Notes under the pieces: generated by a model | Told to the model about the DNA's origin: nothing | The model's database searches: none | The model's input: the letters and a program-made list of their open reading frames with translations, nothing else | Source: Methanofastidiosum sp. | Lineage (GTDB): Archaea > Methanobacteriota_B > Thermococci > Methanofastidiosales > Methanofastidiosaceae | Reading direction: 5' to 3' | Length of the DNA: 64,000 nt | NCBI GenBank assembly: GCA_035362715.1 | Contig: DAOSDU010000003.1 | Span: forward strand, 1 to 64,000 | Shown: positions 53,047 to 62,129 of the stretch, piece after piece | How the letters are laid out: the number at the start of each line of letters is the position of its first letter | Numbering within the stretch: the first letter of the stretch is position 1 | Made by a program: the position numbers and the translations under genes

Positions 53047-53354
53047 AGCAAAATTACTCTATTGAGAAAGAGATACGTGAAATCAAAGGGGATGAGACTT
53101 TAGTTTCCTTCATAGGCGTAGTTGTGTCTATAGATCCCTCCACCTATATGCTGATCATAGACGATGGAACAGGGGCGGTAAGTGTTTCATCAGATAATCT
53201 ATATGACATGGAAAAAATTCTAAGAGTTATAGGAAGCCCCTACAAGGAAGGCGGACAGGTAATTGTGGGCTCTGATATAATTCAAGATTTTACTGATTTC
53301 AATCTTGACCTCTTTAGAAAAGTTCAGCAAATTGAAAAGGAGGTCTACCAATGA
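53043..53354 (+). CDS. RPA14-like OB-fold subunit
   Basis: 103 residues, a single OB fold ('FIGVVVSIDPSTYMLIIDDG', 'GGQVIVGSDIIQDFTDFNL'). Its position between the large subunit and the RPA32-like gene, with ATGA overlaps on both sides, matches the RPA41-RPA14-RPA32 arrangement of Thermococcales. Expected to be the small subunit in the heterotrimer. Confidence 0.82.
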   Translation: MKQNYSIEKEIREIKGDETLVSFIGVVVSIDPSTYMLIIDDGTGAVSVSSDNLYDMEKILRVIGSPYKEGGQVIVGSDIIQDFTDFNLDLFRKVQQIEKEVYQ

Positions 53355-54118
53355 AGAAGAGGATGCCATCTTCAAGACTTTCTCTTGCCGAGGTCCACAA
53401 AGGTTATTTTGTAAAACCAGAGGATGATTTTGCAACTAATTATGTTATCACCCAAGACGGATTAAAGGTTTACAGGCTAAAGGGCGTCGCAACTATAATG
53501 GCGGAGCCCAGGTTATCAGAGGATGGTACTTACGGCTCTGTTTTCTTAGATGATGGAACACAGAGCATAGTTGCCCTTGCATTTAGGGAGAATACCAAAC
53601 TGCTAATGTCAATTAAGAAAGGCGACCTTGTCCAGTTCATGGCAAAACTCAGTGAGTGGCAGGGTAAAAAGCAACTCAATCTTGAAGTATTATCTGTAGT
53701 TTCCCCCAACATGTTGACCCTTCACAGGGCTGAATCTGTCCTTGCTGCAATCAGACAGAAGAAATATTTCAAAATGGCCCAGAAAATATATGACGAAGAA
53801 AAGAATGTGAGAAAGGCAATGGACCGTGCCAAGAAAGAGGGATTAAATCCTGACCTGATAGACGCCATCGAGGAGCTTAATTATCTAGTGGAAAATGCGG
53901 AAGAAAGCCGTATCTTTGATTCTGACACAGCAATTGAATCAAGGGTAATGGAGGCCGTAGAAAAGCTTGATGAAGGGGATGGTGTGGTTCTTGACCTCAT
54001 ACTTTACGAGCTAAAGGATGATTATCTAGCAGATGACATTGATAACGCTGTAAGGGAACTCCTCTCAAGGGGAGACCTCTATGAGCCCAGGGTGAACTAC
54101 TTTAAGAAGGCCATCTGA
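53351..54118 (+). CDS. RPA32-like subunit with C-terminal winged helix
   Basis: 255 residues (COG3390-type). An OB fold at about 40-125 ('RLKGVATIMAEPRLSEDGTY', 'GDLVQFMAKLSEWQGKKQLN') is followed by a linker and a winged-helix-like C-terminus ('VVLDLILYELKDDYLADDID'). Third gene of the RPA operon. A G-rich run immediately after its stop serves as the ribosome-binding site of the next gene. Confidence 0.88.
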   Translation: MKKRMPSSRLSLAEVHKGYFVKPEDDFATNYVITQDGLKVYRLKGVATIMAEPRLSEDGTYGSVFLDDGTQSIVALAFRENTKLLMSIKKGDLVQFMAKLSEWQGKKQLNLEVLSVVSPNMLTLHRAESVLAAIRQKKYFKMAQKIYDEEKNVRKAMDRAKKEGLNPDLIDAIEELNYLVENAEESRIFDSDTAIESRVMEAVEKLDEGDGVVLDLILYELKDDYLADDIDNAVRELLSRGDLYEPRVNYFKKAI

Positions 54119-54131
54119 AGGGGGGCTTAGT

Positions 54132-54668
54132 ATTAGGAGATATCAGATAGGAGTTATCGGCTCTGCAAGCGGCAACATAGGAAGTGACGTTAGACTTGCT
54201 GCAAGAGAGCTTGGAAGGGCTATTGCAAAAAACAATCTGGTACTTTTCTCTGGGGCGTGCCCTGGATTGCCATTTGAAGCTACAATGGGTGCAAAAGAAT
54301 CTGGTGGAACAACAGTTGGAGTGTCCCCTGCAATAAATTTCAAAGAGCATGTTGAAGATTATAAATATCCATCTGATGTTTTTGATTCTCTCATATTCAC
54401 TGGTTCTGGGTACAAAGGGAGAAATGTTACCCTTGTCAGAAGCTGTGATGCAGTTATTTCAGTCCAGGGAATGATTGGCACCCTAAATGAGCTCACAATA
54501 GCGTATGATGAAAAAAAGATTGTTGGATTGCTATTAGGGACTGGCGGAGCATCTGATCTTTTCTTAGATGTCTTAAGGAAAATGGGAAAATCTCATGATA
54601 ATGTTATATCTTCAGATGACCCTATTATCCTAGTTGAAAAAATAATTGAAGCGTTAGAGATCCTTTAG
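54132..54668 (+). CDS. TIGR00725-type Rossmann protein, apparent ATT start
   Basis: 178 residues if started at ATT 54132: '(M)RRYQIGVIGSASGNIGSD' with a Rossmann loop, then 'VLFSGACPGLPFEATMGAKE', 'VTLVRSCDAVISVQGMIGT'. It resembles TIGR00725/lysine-decarboxylase-like (LOG-related) proteins. The first ATG in frame (54267) is 45 codons later and would remove the first Rossmann unit. No ATG, GTG or TTG exists between the upstream in-frame stop (54093) and 54267. GGGGGG ends six bases before the ATT. Likely last gene of the RPA operon. Enzymatic role uncertain. Confidence 0.8.
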   Translation: MRRYQIGVIGSASGNIGSDVRLAARELGRAIAKNNLVLFSGACPGLPFEATMGAKESGGTTVGVSPAINFKEHVEDYKYPSDVFDSLIFTGSGYKGRNVTLVRSCDAVISVQGMIGTLNELTIAYDEKKIVGLLLGTGGASDLFLDVLRKMGKSHDNVISSDDPIILVEKIIEALEIL

Positions 54669-55466
54669 TGAAAATAATCTTTCTAGATACTCTTTTTTTA
54701 GTTCCATCCCGAATTGATCGCCTTCCCTGTGATAATCTGATCCTGCTGTTGGAATTAGAGAGTATTTTTCTGCAAGTTTCAGGTATTTTGACTCCTCATC
54801 TTTAGTGTGCTTTGAGTAGTAGACTTCAAGCCCTCCAAGGCCGATATCAGATAAATAAGCTATGAAGTTTTCAAGATCTTCGTCTTCTAAAAAAGTATAC
54901 TTTGGGTGGGCAAGTACAGGGACACCTTTGTATTTTTTAATTAATTCAATGGCCTTTCTTATATCTGGCCTTACTTTTGGCACATAGCATGGCTTATTGT
55001 TCCCAATGTATTTTTCAAATGCTTCAGCGAAAGTAGACACATAACCTTTTTTCACCATTAGGTCTGCAATGTGGGGTCTGCCAATGTTTCCATCTGCGCT
55101 AGCTTTTAGCTCTTCCATCGTTATTTCAAAGCCTGAATTTCCCAATTTCTTTAGCATTTTTTGATTTCTTTCTTCTCTTGAATTTTTCAGTTTGTTTACA
55201 AAGCTCTGAAACTTTAGATCCGTATAATCTACGAAATAGCCAAGCATATGGACCTGTTTCTCGTGTTTTGCGCTGATTTCAAGGGCAGGTATTAGTCTTA
55301 CCCCTTTTTCATTTGCAGCCTTCATACCTTCAGGTATACCATCAATTGTGTCGTGGTCTGCAATAGCTATTGTGTTTAATCCATTTTCTTTAGCCTTGGC
55401 TATGATATTTGTCGGCGAGAGCAGTCCATCTGATGCAGTTGTGTGAACATGTAAATCTACTTTCAT
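54654..55466 (-). CDS. PHP-domain phosphoesterase
   Basis: 270 residues. 'MKVDLHVHTTASDGLLSP' (metal-binding HxH), 'IAIADHDTIDGI', 'VLAHPKYTF' and 'TAGSDYHRE' supply the PHP histidines and aspartates. Typical of stand-alone trinuclear PHP phosphoesterases such as nucleoside 3',5'-bisphosphatase or RNase AM. Overlaps the preceding gene's 3' end by 15 bases, convergent. Confidence 0.9.
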   Translation of the reverse strand: MKVDLHVHTTASDGLLSPTNIIAKAKENGLNTIAIADHDTIDGIPEGMKAANEKGVRLIPALEISAKHEKQVHMLGYFVDYTDLKFQSFVNKLKNSREERNQKMLKKLGNSGFEITMEELKASADGNIGRPHIADLMVKKGYVSTFAEAFEKYIGNNKPCYVPKVRPDIRKAIELIKKYKGVPVLAHPKYTFLEDEDLENFIAYLSDIGLGGLEVYYSKHTKDEESKYLKLAEKYSLIPTAGSDYHREGDQFGMELKKEYLERLFSLKDL

Positions 55467-55568
55467 TAAAAAAAAGAAATATAATTAATTTAAATGACTT
55501 TCTGATTTAGTAATTTAATAAAAACTTATTTAATTGAAAGTGAAAATAATGATTCAAGAGGGGATTAG

Positions 55569-56789
55569 ATTAATACTGTTTTATCTCTATTAACGCTCAT
55601 CGTTGGCTTTTTGATTGGGGTTACTATAGTCAAATTCTTGACAGTCCATCAGAGTAAGATTAGGGCATATGCTATATTGTTATTTTCTGAATTTATTATT
55701 TTCATCTTTCTTATTTATTTAAATCTAAGTGGATTAGAGCTTGTTTTTCTAGGGATACCTCTCCTATCTATTCTAGCTGGGTATTATGTAATGACTGTTA
55801 AAATACTTTCAACGAAGGATCATAGACATGTTCCTGATCTTACTAGAAAAAAAGGGGATAAAGGCAAAGGGCATACCGCCATAATTTATTTTACACATGG
55901 GGAGCCTGAAGATTATAATCCAATAGGATGGATAAATCAATTTAGAGAATTTGATGAGCAGAAGATTAAGTTTATCCCATTTTTGATTAGGCCAATTTTT
56001 CTTTATATGTTAAGGAAAAAGTATATCCACGTTGGTTTTAGCCAGCATAAGAAAATGCACACAAAGATGATGAAATCTCTTGAAGAGAGATTTAGAAAAG
56101 AAGGGGATAATAAGACTAGATTTTACCTATCATTTTTAGAGGATGAGCCAAGGCCAGACGCTGCAATTATCACTGCATTAAATGAAGGGGCAAGCAGAAT
56201 AATAGTGAGTGAGGTATTCTTGACCATTTCAAATCATACAGCTGAAGGTGAAGAGTTAGTTAGAAAAATTAATTTTGATGATTACGGAGTTTCAATTGCA
56301 TTTACCGGCCCACTTTGGGATTCAAGGATATTGCAGAGCATGTTTGTTGAAAGAGTAAACAAACACATAGAGGGAACTGATAAGAAAAAAGTTGGAGTCT
56401 TACTTGTGGGGCATGGACAGCCGAAGGAGTGGGACATGGAATGGCCGACTGAAACAGAACAAGAGATAAAATTTAGAAAAGATGTTTTAGAATTATTTGT
56501 TAAAGATGGATACGATCGAAATAACCTTGATCTTGCTTGGATGGAGTTTAGAGAGCCTTGCACATCAGAGGCAGTTCAAAAATTAGTACAAAATGGAGTA
56601 GAGAAGATATTTTACTTCTCAGCTGCAATTAGTGCCGACAGCATTCACAGCATGTGTGATATGCCTGAACTTATTTCTAAGTGTGGTATACCCAATAACA
56701 TTGAAGTTATTAATCTTGGAGCTTGGAATGATGACCCGATTGTGATTAGGGCGATTAAGGAGAAGATTGATAGGATTAGGTTTGATTAA
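55569..56789 (+). CDS. Membrane-anchored ferrochelatase/CbiX-like protein, apparent ATT start
   Basis: About 406 residues. Two transmembrane helices lie in the first 75 residues, then two chelatase-like halves, each with a His-Gly motif: 'TAIIYFTHGEPEDYNPIGWI' and 'VGVLLVGHGQPKEWDMEW'. Both halves resemble the ferrochelatase/cobaltochelatase superfamily; the second has 'EPCTSEAVQKLVQNG' and 'AISADSIHSM'. The TTG at 55611 would cut the first helix. The frame is open to ATT 55569, five bases after GAGGGG. A one-base error in TTTT (55579-55582) would alternatively join it to ATG 55549. Metal and tetrapyrrole unknown. Confidence 0.72.
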   Translation: MNTVLSLLTLIVGFLIGVTIVKFLTVHQSKIRAYAILLFSEFIIFIFLIYLNLSGLELVFLGIPLLSILAGYYVMTVKILSTKDHRHVPDLTRKKGDKGKGHTAIIYFTHGEPEDYNPIGWINQFREFDEQKIKFIPFLIRPIFLYMLRKKYIHVGFSQHKKMHTKMMKSLEERFRKEGDNKTRFYLSFLEDEPRPDAAIITALNEGASRIIVSEVFLTISNHTAEGEELVRKINFDDYGVSIAFTGPLWDSRILQSMFVERVNKHIEGTDKKKVGVLLVGHGQPKEWDMEWPTETEQEIKFRKDVLELFVKDGYDRNNLDLAWMEFREPCTSEAVQKLVQNGVEKIFYFSAAISADSIHSMCDMPELISKCGIPNNIEVINLGAWNDDPIVIRAIKEKIDRIRFD

Positions 56790-56925
56790 TAATTTTACTA
56801 AGTTTATATTGTAAGATACACTCGATTGATTCTTTTATCAGAGATTTTACTCCGGATAACACTTTCTCATTATTCCCCATATCTTTTTATAGATTGAAAT
56901 GTATCTATTATCTTGAGTGAATAAT

Positions 56926-57348
56926 ATGCCTAAAGATATACTAAAAGCTTCAGTGAGTTGGCAAAAGGATATGGAATATTTGGGTAAGGATAGTGTTGGT
57001 CATGAAATTCTTTTCGGGGCTTCAAAAGCGTTTGGTGGCACTGGGAATTATCCTATCCCTTTAGAAGGATTACTCGCTACATTAGGGGCTTGTATAGCCG
57101 TTAATACCCAAATTTTATTGAGGCAACAGGGAAAGGATTACACATATTTTGATGTACAGGTTGAAGGTACTAGAAAAGATGAGTACCCTAGAATTTTTGA
57201 AAAGATCTATGCAAAAATAAAAATAAAAGGGGATCTTGAAAGGGGCATGATCGAAGACTTGATAAGGGAAGTCATGACAAAATTCTGTCCGATAACTGTT
57301 ATTCTAGGTTTAACTGCAGAATTAGCATGGGATATCACGATGGAGTGA
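56926..57348 (+). CDS. OsmC-family protein
   Basis: 140 residues. 'GGTGNYPIPLEGLLATLGAC' contains the first conserved region of OsmC/Ohr proteins, and 'KFCPITVILGLTAEL' the second conserved Cys (C...CP). It may act as a thiol peroxidase; two reactive cysteines about 60 residues apart are present. Start ATG 56926; GAGTGAATA precedes. Confidence 0.87.
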   Translation: MPKDILKASVSWQKDMEYLGKDSVGHEILFGASKAFGGTGNYPIPLEGLLATLGACIAVNTQILLRQQGKDYTYFDVQVEGTRKDEYPRIFEKIYAKIKIKGDLERGMIEDLIREVMTKFCPITVILGLTAELAWDITME

Positions 57349-57438
57349 AGATTTAATATTTCTCTTTTTGTTAGTATTTGTTAGCGTTAAGATAAACATA
57401 GAAAATTAAAAATGTATCACGGTCGATAAAAAAGAATT

Positions 57439-58305
57439 TCAAACAATTCCTAAAATGATAAGTCCTAAAACTAAGATAATAATCCCAATCATTATACCGC
57501 GATATATTCCTATGATATATTTCCTACCTTCACTTTCTGTCCTACTTTTCAAAAGTTTCGAAACAAAATAAATAATGTTGGCATCTATAATGATCATAGT
57601 CAGTAAATATATCCTCCCTAGATTTCCAAAAAGCAAAGGAAAAAAACTGACCAATATTACTAGGCCAAATAATATGCTGGATACTTTAAGTGCAGTTTTT
57701 CTACCCCAAACTATTGCAATCGATTTTGAGTTCTGAAGTTTATCGCCTTCTAAATCCATTGCATCGGCAGATATTTCTTCGCCCAAGTCAACTAAGAAAG
57801 CCATCAGGCCAAATGACCATACTGTAACATTCCATGGATTTCCAACTGCTATACCCCCAATGATAAATGTAATTGCAACTGAAGATGCAACCATTATGTT
57901 GCCCAACAGCCCCGTTCTCTTTAGTTTCCAGTTATATAGAACTCCGATAAACCAGAATAATATACCAATAATCAAAACATATACTCCAAGCAATAGGGCA
58001 GAATATAGTCCTATGATTGTAGTGAATACTGTCAAATAGATTATCTCAGGCTTTGAAACGATTCCTGAGGGGAGTGGCCTATTTGGAGCATTTATTCTGT
58101 CACTTTCAAGGTCAAAATAATCGTTTAATATTAATGCAGATGCAGAGATAAAAAAACCACAACTAAAGCCTGCTACAGCCTCTCTTAAGGTAGGGATACC
58201 TGAAAGGGCCAGTATCTCTCCTGCAACTACGCATATAGCCGCTGCAAAGGAAAGGTCGAGTCTAACTAACTGGGCAATTCCATTAAGTTTTTTTCTAATC
58301 TGCAT
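57439..58305 (-). CDS. UbiA-family prenyltransferase (DGGGP synthase candidate)
   Basis: 288 residues, eight to nine transmembrane helices. The two Asp-rich motifs are 'LNDYFDLESDRINAPNRPLP' (first DxxxD) and 'DAMDLEGDKLQNSKS' (second). This matches the UbiA superfamily; archaeal homologues of this length make digeranylgeranylglyceryl phosphate, the second ether-linkage step of membrane lipids. Substrate is inferred from family only. Confidence 0.87.
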   Translation of the reverse strand: MQIRKKLNGIAQLVRLDLSFAAAICVVAGEILALSGIPTLREAVAGFSCGFFISASALILNDYFDLESDRINAPNRPLPSGIVSKPEIIYLTVFTTIIGLYSALLLGVYVLIIGILFWFIGVLYNWKLKRTGLLGNIMVASSVAITFIIGGIAVGNPWNVTVWSFGLMAFLVDLGEEISADAMDLEGDKLQNSKSIAIVWGRKTALKVSSILFGLVILVSFFPLLFGNLGRIYLLTMIIIDANIIYFVSKLLKSRTESEGRKYIIGIYRGIMIGIIILVLGLIILGIV

Positions 58306-58398
58306 TAAAGTAATTGATAAAATTTTATTTTATATTTCTATCTAATATTCTAGATAATAGTCGAAACTCTTTTATTGTTAATAAATATTAATTCAGAT

Positions 58399-58809
58399 AT
58401 GAAAACAAGAATGTTTGTTATCGCTGATACCTCATCATTAACTCCTCAAACAGTAATCAACTATATTGTAAGTCTTGGAAAGACTTTGAATATCAAAGAT
58501 ACCTGTTATGGCATCATGGTAGAGGGGGATGACGATGTTGTTGAGAATATCACACTAAAGGTAAGGGAAAAATTTAATGCAGATATATTCTCAAAGCACA
58601 GAGCTTACCCAATAGGGGATGAAAGAAGATGTAGGGCCACAAGGGGCGGCGGAGCAAGGCCTGGATACTATTTTCTTCAAGAAGAGTACAAGTTATTGCC
58701 TCTTATCTCTAATGTATTAAAAAAAGGAAGATTTAAAACCATAGATAAAAAGAAGAAAAAACCTGTTGATGTAGATATACTAAAAAAAGCCATTAAAGAG
58801 AAGGTGTAG
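58399..58809 (+). CDS. Methanogenesis marker protein 6
   Basis: 136 residues. 'RMFVIADTSSLTPQTVINYI', 'DERRCRATRGGGARPGYYFL' and 'EYKLLPLISN' match marker 6, found only in methanogens and relatives. Start ATG 58399; a TATA-like TTTTATTG about 27 bases upstream suggests a leaderless message. First gene of the five-gene marker operon. Confidence 0.9.
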   Translation: MKTRMFVIADTSSLTPQTVINYIVSLGKTLNIKDTCYGIMVEGDDDVVENITLKVREKFNADIFSKHRAYPIGDERRCRATRGGGARPGYYFLQEEYKLLPLISNVLKKGRFKTIDKKKKKPVDVDILKKAIKEKV

Positions 58810-58811
58810 AT

Positions 58812-59246
58812 ATGAAAGTTTTTATTTATCCCCCAAACAGCATGATATTGCAGGACTTAGTCGAGAGATTTGGGCACACCCCACTTGCTCTTGCAAAAGA
58901 GATAGAAAGGAGAGTAAATGATCCAGAACTCGACTCCCCACCAATGAATATAACAGACATAGATGTAAAAATAGGATTAAAGTATGCAGCAATTGAAGTT
59001 CCATCAGGTGTCAGGGGCAGGCTTGCGATGTTTGGGCCTTTAATTGACGAGGCAGAGGCTGCTATTATTGTCAATAACTTTCCGTCTACCTTTGGGTGCA
59101 TGGCATGCGCCAGAACAAACGAGCTTACTATTTATTTGATCAAACAGAGGAGAGTTCCAACACTGGAGCTTGATTATCCAACAAATGAGGAAGAAGTGGA
59201 AGACTTTATTGCAAGAATTAAGAACTTCCTGGAGGGCTTAAAATGA
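58812..59246 (+). CDS. Methanogenesis marker protein 5
   Basis: 144 residues. 'KVFIYPPNSMILQDLVERFG', 'PSGVRGRLAMFGPLIDEAEA' and 'STFGCMACARTNELTIYLIK' are characteristic of marker 5. GAAGGTG precedes the ATG; the stop overlaps marker 15 by four bases. Function is linked to methyl-coenzyme M reductase maturation by co-occurrence, not by direct proof. Confidence 0.9.
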   Translation: MKVFIYPPNSMILQDLVERFGHTPLALAKEIERRVNDPELDSPPMNITDIDVKIGLKYAAIEVPSGVRGRLAMFGPLIDEAEAAIIVNNFPSTFGCMACARTNELTIYLIKQRRVPTLELDYPTNEEEVEDFIARIKNFLEGLK

Positions 59247-60460
59247 TTAAGATAGCACAGCTTTCATGCGGTAATGATTACAGCGGCATCCAAAAAGAAA
59301 TTGAAAAGGCCGCAGAAACAGTCGGCGCCAAGATAGTATTTCCCGACGTTGATATTGATTTTGATGAGGCAATAGAAGATTTTGGATTCAATCCAGTAAG
59401 CCCTGGATTAAAACTAATGGTTGCAAGGGCAAAAGCATTGGCGGATAAAACATTTGAGGCGGACGCTGTATTAATAGCTACATGCTTTAGATGTGCGGAA
59501 GGTGCATTAATTAGAAATGAACTAAGGAGATACCTCCAGAAGCACACAAAGCTTCCAGTCGTCATGTATTCATTCACTGAAAATACAAAGGCAAGCGTTC
59601 TTCTAATAAGAATGGAAGCATTAGTTACAATAGTAAAAAGAAAGGATCTATTGGCCAGAGAAAGGCAAGTTGGAATCACAATGGGTCTTGACTCTGGATC
59701 AGCCACAACTAAGGCAGTCATAATGCAGGATAATCAAATTGTATCTAAGTACTGGCATCCAACTTTGGGGGTTCTCGAGTCAGCTGAGAAGGCAGTAGCT
59801 GAAGCGCTCAAGATAGCCAAGATGGAGTTTAAGGATATAGAATCAATAGGAACAACAGGATACGGCAGATATATTCTTGGAGAGCACTACAAAGCCAAAC
59901 TTGTCCAGGAAGAAGTAACTGTAAACTCCAAAGGTGCAGTTTTTCTTGCCAACAAGCAGAAAGGGGAAGCTACAATCCTTGATATAGGTGGAATGGACAA
60001 CAAAGCAGTAACAGTTATGGACGGCATACCGGATAGCTTTACAATGGGTGGGATATGTGCCGGTGCATCAGGTAGATTTTTAGAAACTGCAGCAAAGAGG
60101 CTTGGTCTTGAAATAGCTGATTTTGGAGACCTTGCGGCGAAAGGGGAACTTCACAAGGTGCCAATGAACAGTTATTGTACAGTCTTTGGTATCCAGGGAT
60201 TAGTCTCTGCACTAGCTGAAGGTTATACTAAAGAAGATGTGGCAGCCGCAGCATGCAGGAGTGTTGCCGAGCAGATTTATCAGCAGCAGCTTCAGGAAAT
60301 TGATGTAAGGTTTCCGGTGATTCAAGTCGGCGGTACCTCGCTTCTAAAAGGACTTGTAAGGGCGGTAGGAGATATTCTAAAGACAGAACCTTTAGTTCCA
60401 GAAAGTTCCCAATACATCGGCGCAGTTGGCGGAGCCTTACTCTGTTCAGGATTTATCTAA
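59243..60460 (+). CDS. Methanogenesis marker protein 15 (BadF/HgdC-type ATPase)
   Basis: 405 residues. An N-terminal part with 'ATCFRCAEGALIRNELRRYL' is followed by an ASKHA ATPase domain from about 148: phosphate-1 'GITMGLDSGSATTKAVIM', 'TTGYGRYILGE', 'ATILDIGGMDNKAV', and cluster-binding 'GGICAGASGRFLE' and 'NSYCTVFGIQGL'. Related to activators of 2-hydroxyacyl-CoA dehydratases that use an interface 4Fe-4S cluster. Likely provides ATP-driven electrons for reductase activation. Confidence 0.92.
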   Translation: MIKIAQLSCGNDYSGIQKEIEKAAETVGAKIVFPDVDIDFDEAIEDFGFNPVSPGLKLMVARAKALADKTFEADAVLIATCFRCAEGALIRNELRRYLQKHTKLPVVMYSFTENTKASVLLIRMEALVTIVKRKDLLARERQVGITMGLDSGSATTKAVIMQDNQIVSKYWHPTLGVLESAEKAVAEALKIAKMEFKDIESIGTTGYGRYILGEHYKAKLVQEEVTVNSKGAVFLANKQKGEATILDIGGMDNKAVTVMDGIPDSFTMGGICAGASGRFLETAAKRLGLEIADFGDLAAKGELHKVPMNSYCTVFGIQGLVSALAEGYTKEDVAAAACRSVAEQIYQQQLQEIDVRFPVIQVGGTSLLKGLVRAVGDILKTEPLVPESSQYIGAVGGALLCSGFI

Positions 60461-60473
60461 AGGGGATTAGATA

Positions 60474-61016
60474 ATGGAAATAATAGTCGAAGGTCTGCCA
60501 GAAAAAGAATCCCAAGGCTATGTCGCTTTGATAAATGACATAATGAGGGAATTTGAGATAAGGCGGAGTATAGAAAAGGTTTACTTCTACGGCGACACTG
60601 AAAATTTTGTTTTTATAACATCAATTAGGATAAAAAAAGTTCTTGAACCTTTGAGGATAGAAGACGTTGCCGTCTACAGCACAGAAAAAGAGATCCTGTC
60701 TGTTGAGGATGAGTTTTACGTTCCAAAGATATTATCACTATTATGGGCCATTTCAAAGGAAGGGATAGAGCAGGCCGATAGAACTGAGATTAAGATCCCG
60801 GCTAGTATCTTCAATAAGATAAAATCTGAAGTCGTCTACTACCCTACAGAGGATTTGAAGAAAAACGTCCAGGAAGCAATCAATAGGGTTTTGCCTGAGG
60901 CTGCTAGGATCAAATACATCCTCTCGGCAGAAAAGACTATCACAGTCGCATCAAGCGAAAATGCACTTTCAGAAGAAAGCAAAAAGCTTGCTCAAAAGTT
61001 TCACGAGAGGGATTAG
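60474..61016 (+). CDS. Methanogenesis marker protein 17 (DUF2113)
   Basis: 180 residues. 'MEIIVEGLPEKESQGYVALI', 'EDVAVYSTEKEILSVEDEFY' and 'IKIPASIFNKIKSEVVYYPT' match DUF2113/marker 17. Marker 17 and marker 7 have been found in the ATP-dependent activation complex of methyl-coenzyme M reductase. GGGGATTAGATA precedes the ATG. Confidence 0.9.
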   Translation: MEIIVEGLPEKESQGYVALINDIMREFEIRRSIEKVYFYGDTENFVFITSIRIKKVLEPLRIEDVAVYSTEKEILSVEDEFYVPKILSLLWAISKEGIEQADRTEIKIPASIFNKIKSEVVYYPTEDLKKNVQEAINRVLPEAARIKYILSAEKTITVASSENALSEESKKLAQKFHERD

Positions 61017-61026
61017 GTGAAAATCA

Positions 61027-61944
61027 ATGTTTAAGATGGCATTATTTGAGGGTGGGCTTCACAGGGCAGACGAGTTAGAAGATCTTGTAGATGACCTTGG
61101 GGGATTTTTAATCCAGAAGAATGTTACTCAAATTGATATTACTCTAATCATTTCTGTGCCTGCCGAGGATTATGAGCTTGTCGTGAAAAAAGCAAAGGAT
61201 CTAAGGGGAAAAATTGTAGAAGTCCCGCTTGCTGGCTCAGAGATCACAATTGTGGCACCTTCACTTGGAAAGCACCATCTGCCCCATCCAGTGTGTGATA
61301 TATCAGAATACATCAGAAGGAACGGCGCTGTGACAAATGTCATGGGGCTTGCAAGGGGTGTAGGGCAACGAATCAATCAGATAACTGCCACAGAGAAAGG
61401 GATGATTGAAGAGGCCGATGTTGCGGTCTACTCACTTGGAAACTTCAGCAGGTGCCTTATGAAAAAGACCCATCTTTTCATGGATATTGATATACCTGTA
61501 GTTGTACTAGGGGGGCCAGAGCAGTTCAATATTGAAGGCCTTGATTATTATGTGGGTGGTATTGGAAGAAGGAGCCAGAGATTGAGACAGAAGTTTGACC
61601 TTGATATATTTGATGTCATGGTTGGTGAAATCTCAAAGGCAGTAGAAAAAAGAAGAAGGGAGATAGATGAAGACCCTCTTATACTAGAGCCAATATATCT
61701 TAAGAAGATTTTAGAAGAAAATGTCGAAGGCATAGATAAGATTATTTCCCCAATCCCCATAGTGCTTAATGTAGATGGTGTCAAGGTAAAGATGCCTTTG
61801 AATCAGTTTAAGGAAAAGATAAAGAATGTTGAATTTGACGGCAGGAAGATAGAAGAGTATGCCAACATCTATCAGTCGCCATACACCGGATTCACAATTC
61901 TAAAGATATATACAAAATCCTATTTCGACTCCATAAAAAAATAA
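61027..61944 (+). CDS. Methanogenesis marker protein 7
   Basis: 305 residues. 'LFEGGLHRADELEDLVDDLG', 'LGKHHLPHPVCDISEYIRRN', 'GNFSRCLMKKTHLFMDIDIP' and 'YYVGGIGRRSQRLRQKFDLD' are conserved in marker 7. Component of the methyl-coenzyme M reductase activating machinery. AGGTGAAAATCA precedes the ATG. Last gene of the operon. Confidence 0.92.
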   Translation: MFKMALFEGGLHRADELEDLVDDLGGFLIQKNVTQIDITLIISVPAEDYELVVKKAKDLRGKIVEVPLAGSEITIVAPSLGKHHLPHPVCDISEYIRRNGAVTNVMGLARGVGQRINQITATEKGMIEEADVAVYSLGNFSRCLMKKTHLFMDIDIPVVVLGGPEQFNIEGLDYYVGGIGRRSQRLRQKFDLDIFDVMVGEISKAVEKRRREIDEDPLILEPIYLKKILEENVEGIDKIISPIPIVLNVDGVKVKMPLNQFKEKIKNVEFDGRKIEEYANIYQSPYTGFTILKIYTKSYFDSIKK

Positions 61945-62129
61945 TCTAATTATTTCAATCAAACAATTAATCTTAAATGGTTAAAGACGCCTTTTATTGA
62001 ATAATTTTTTTTGATTGTAGTTTAAAATGTAAAGTATTTCTCCTTTAATAGAAATAAGATACGGCAGAATGCAAAACTTTAAAAGGTATTAATGTTTTTT
62101 TTTTAAAATAACTATTGAGGATTGGTACT

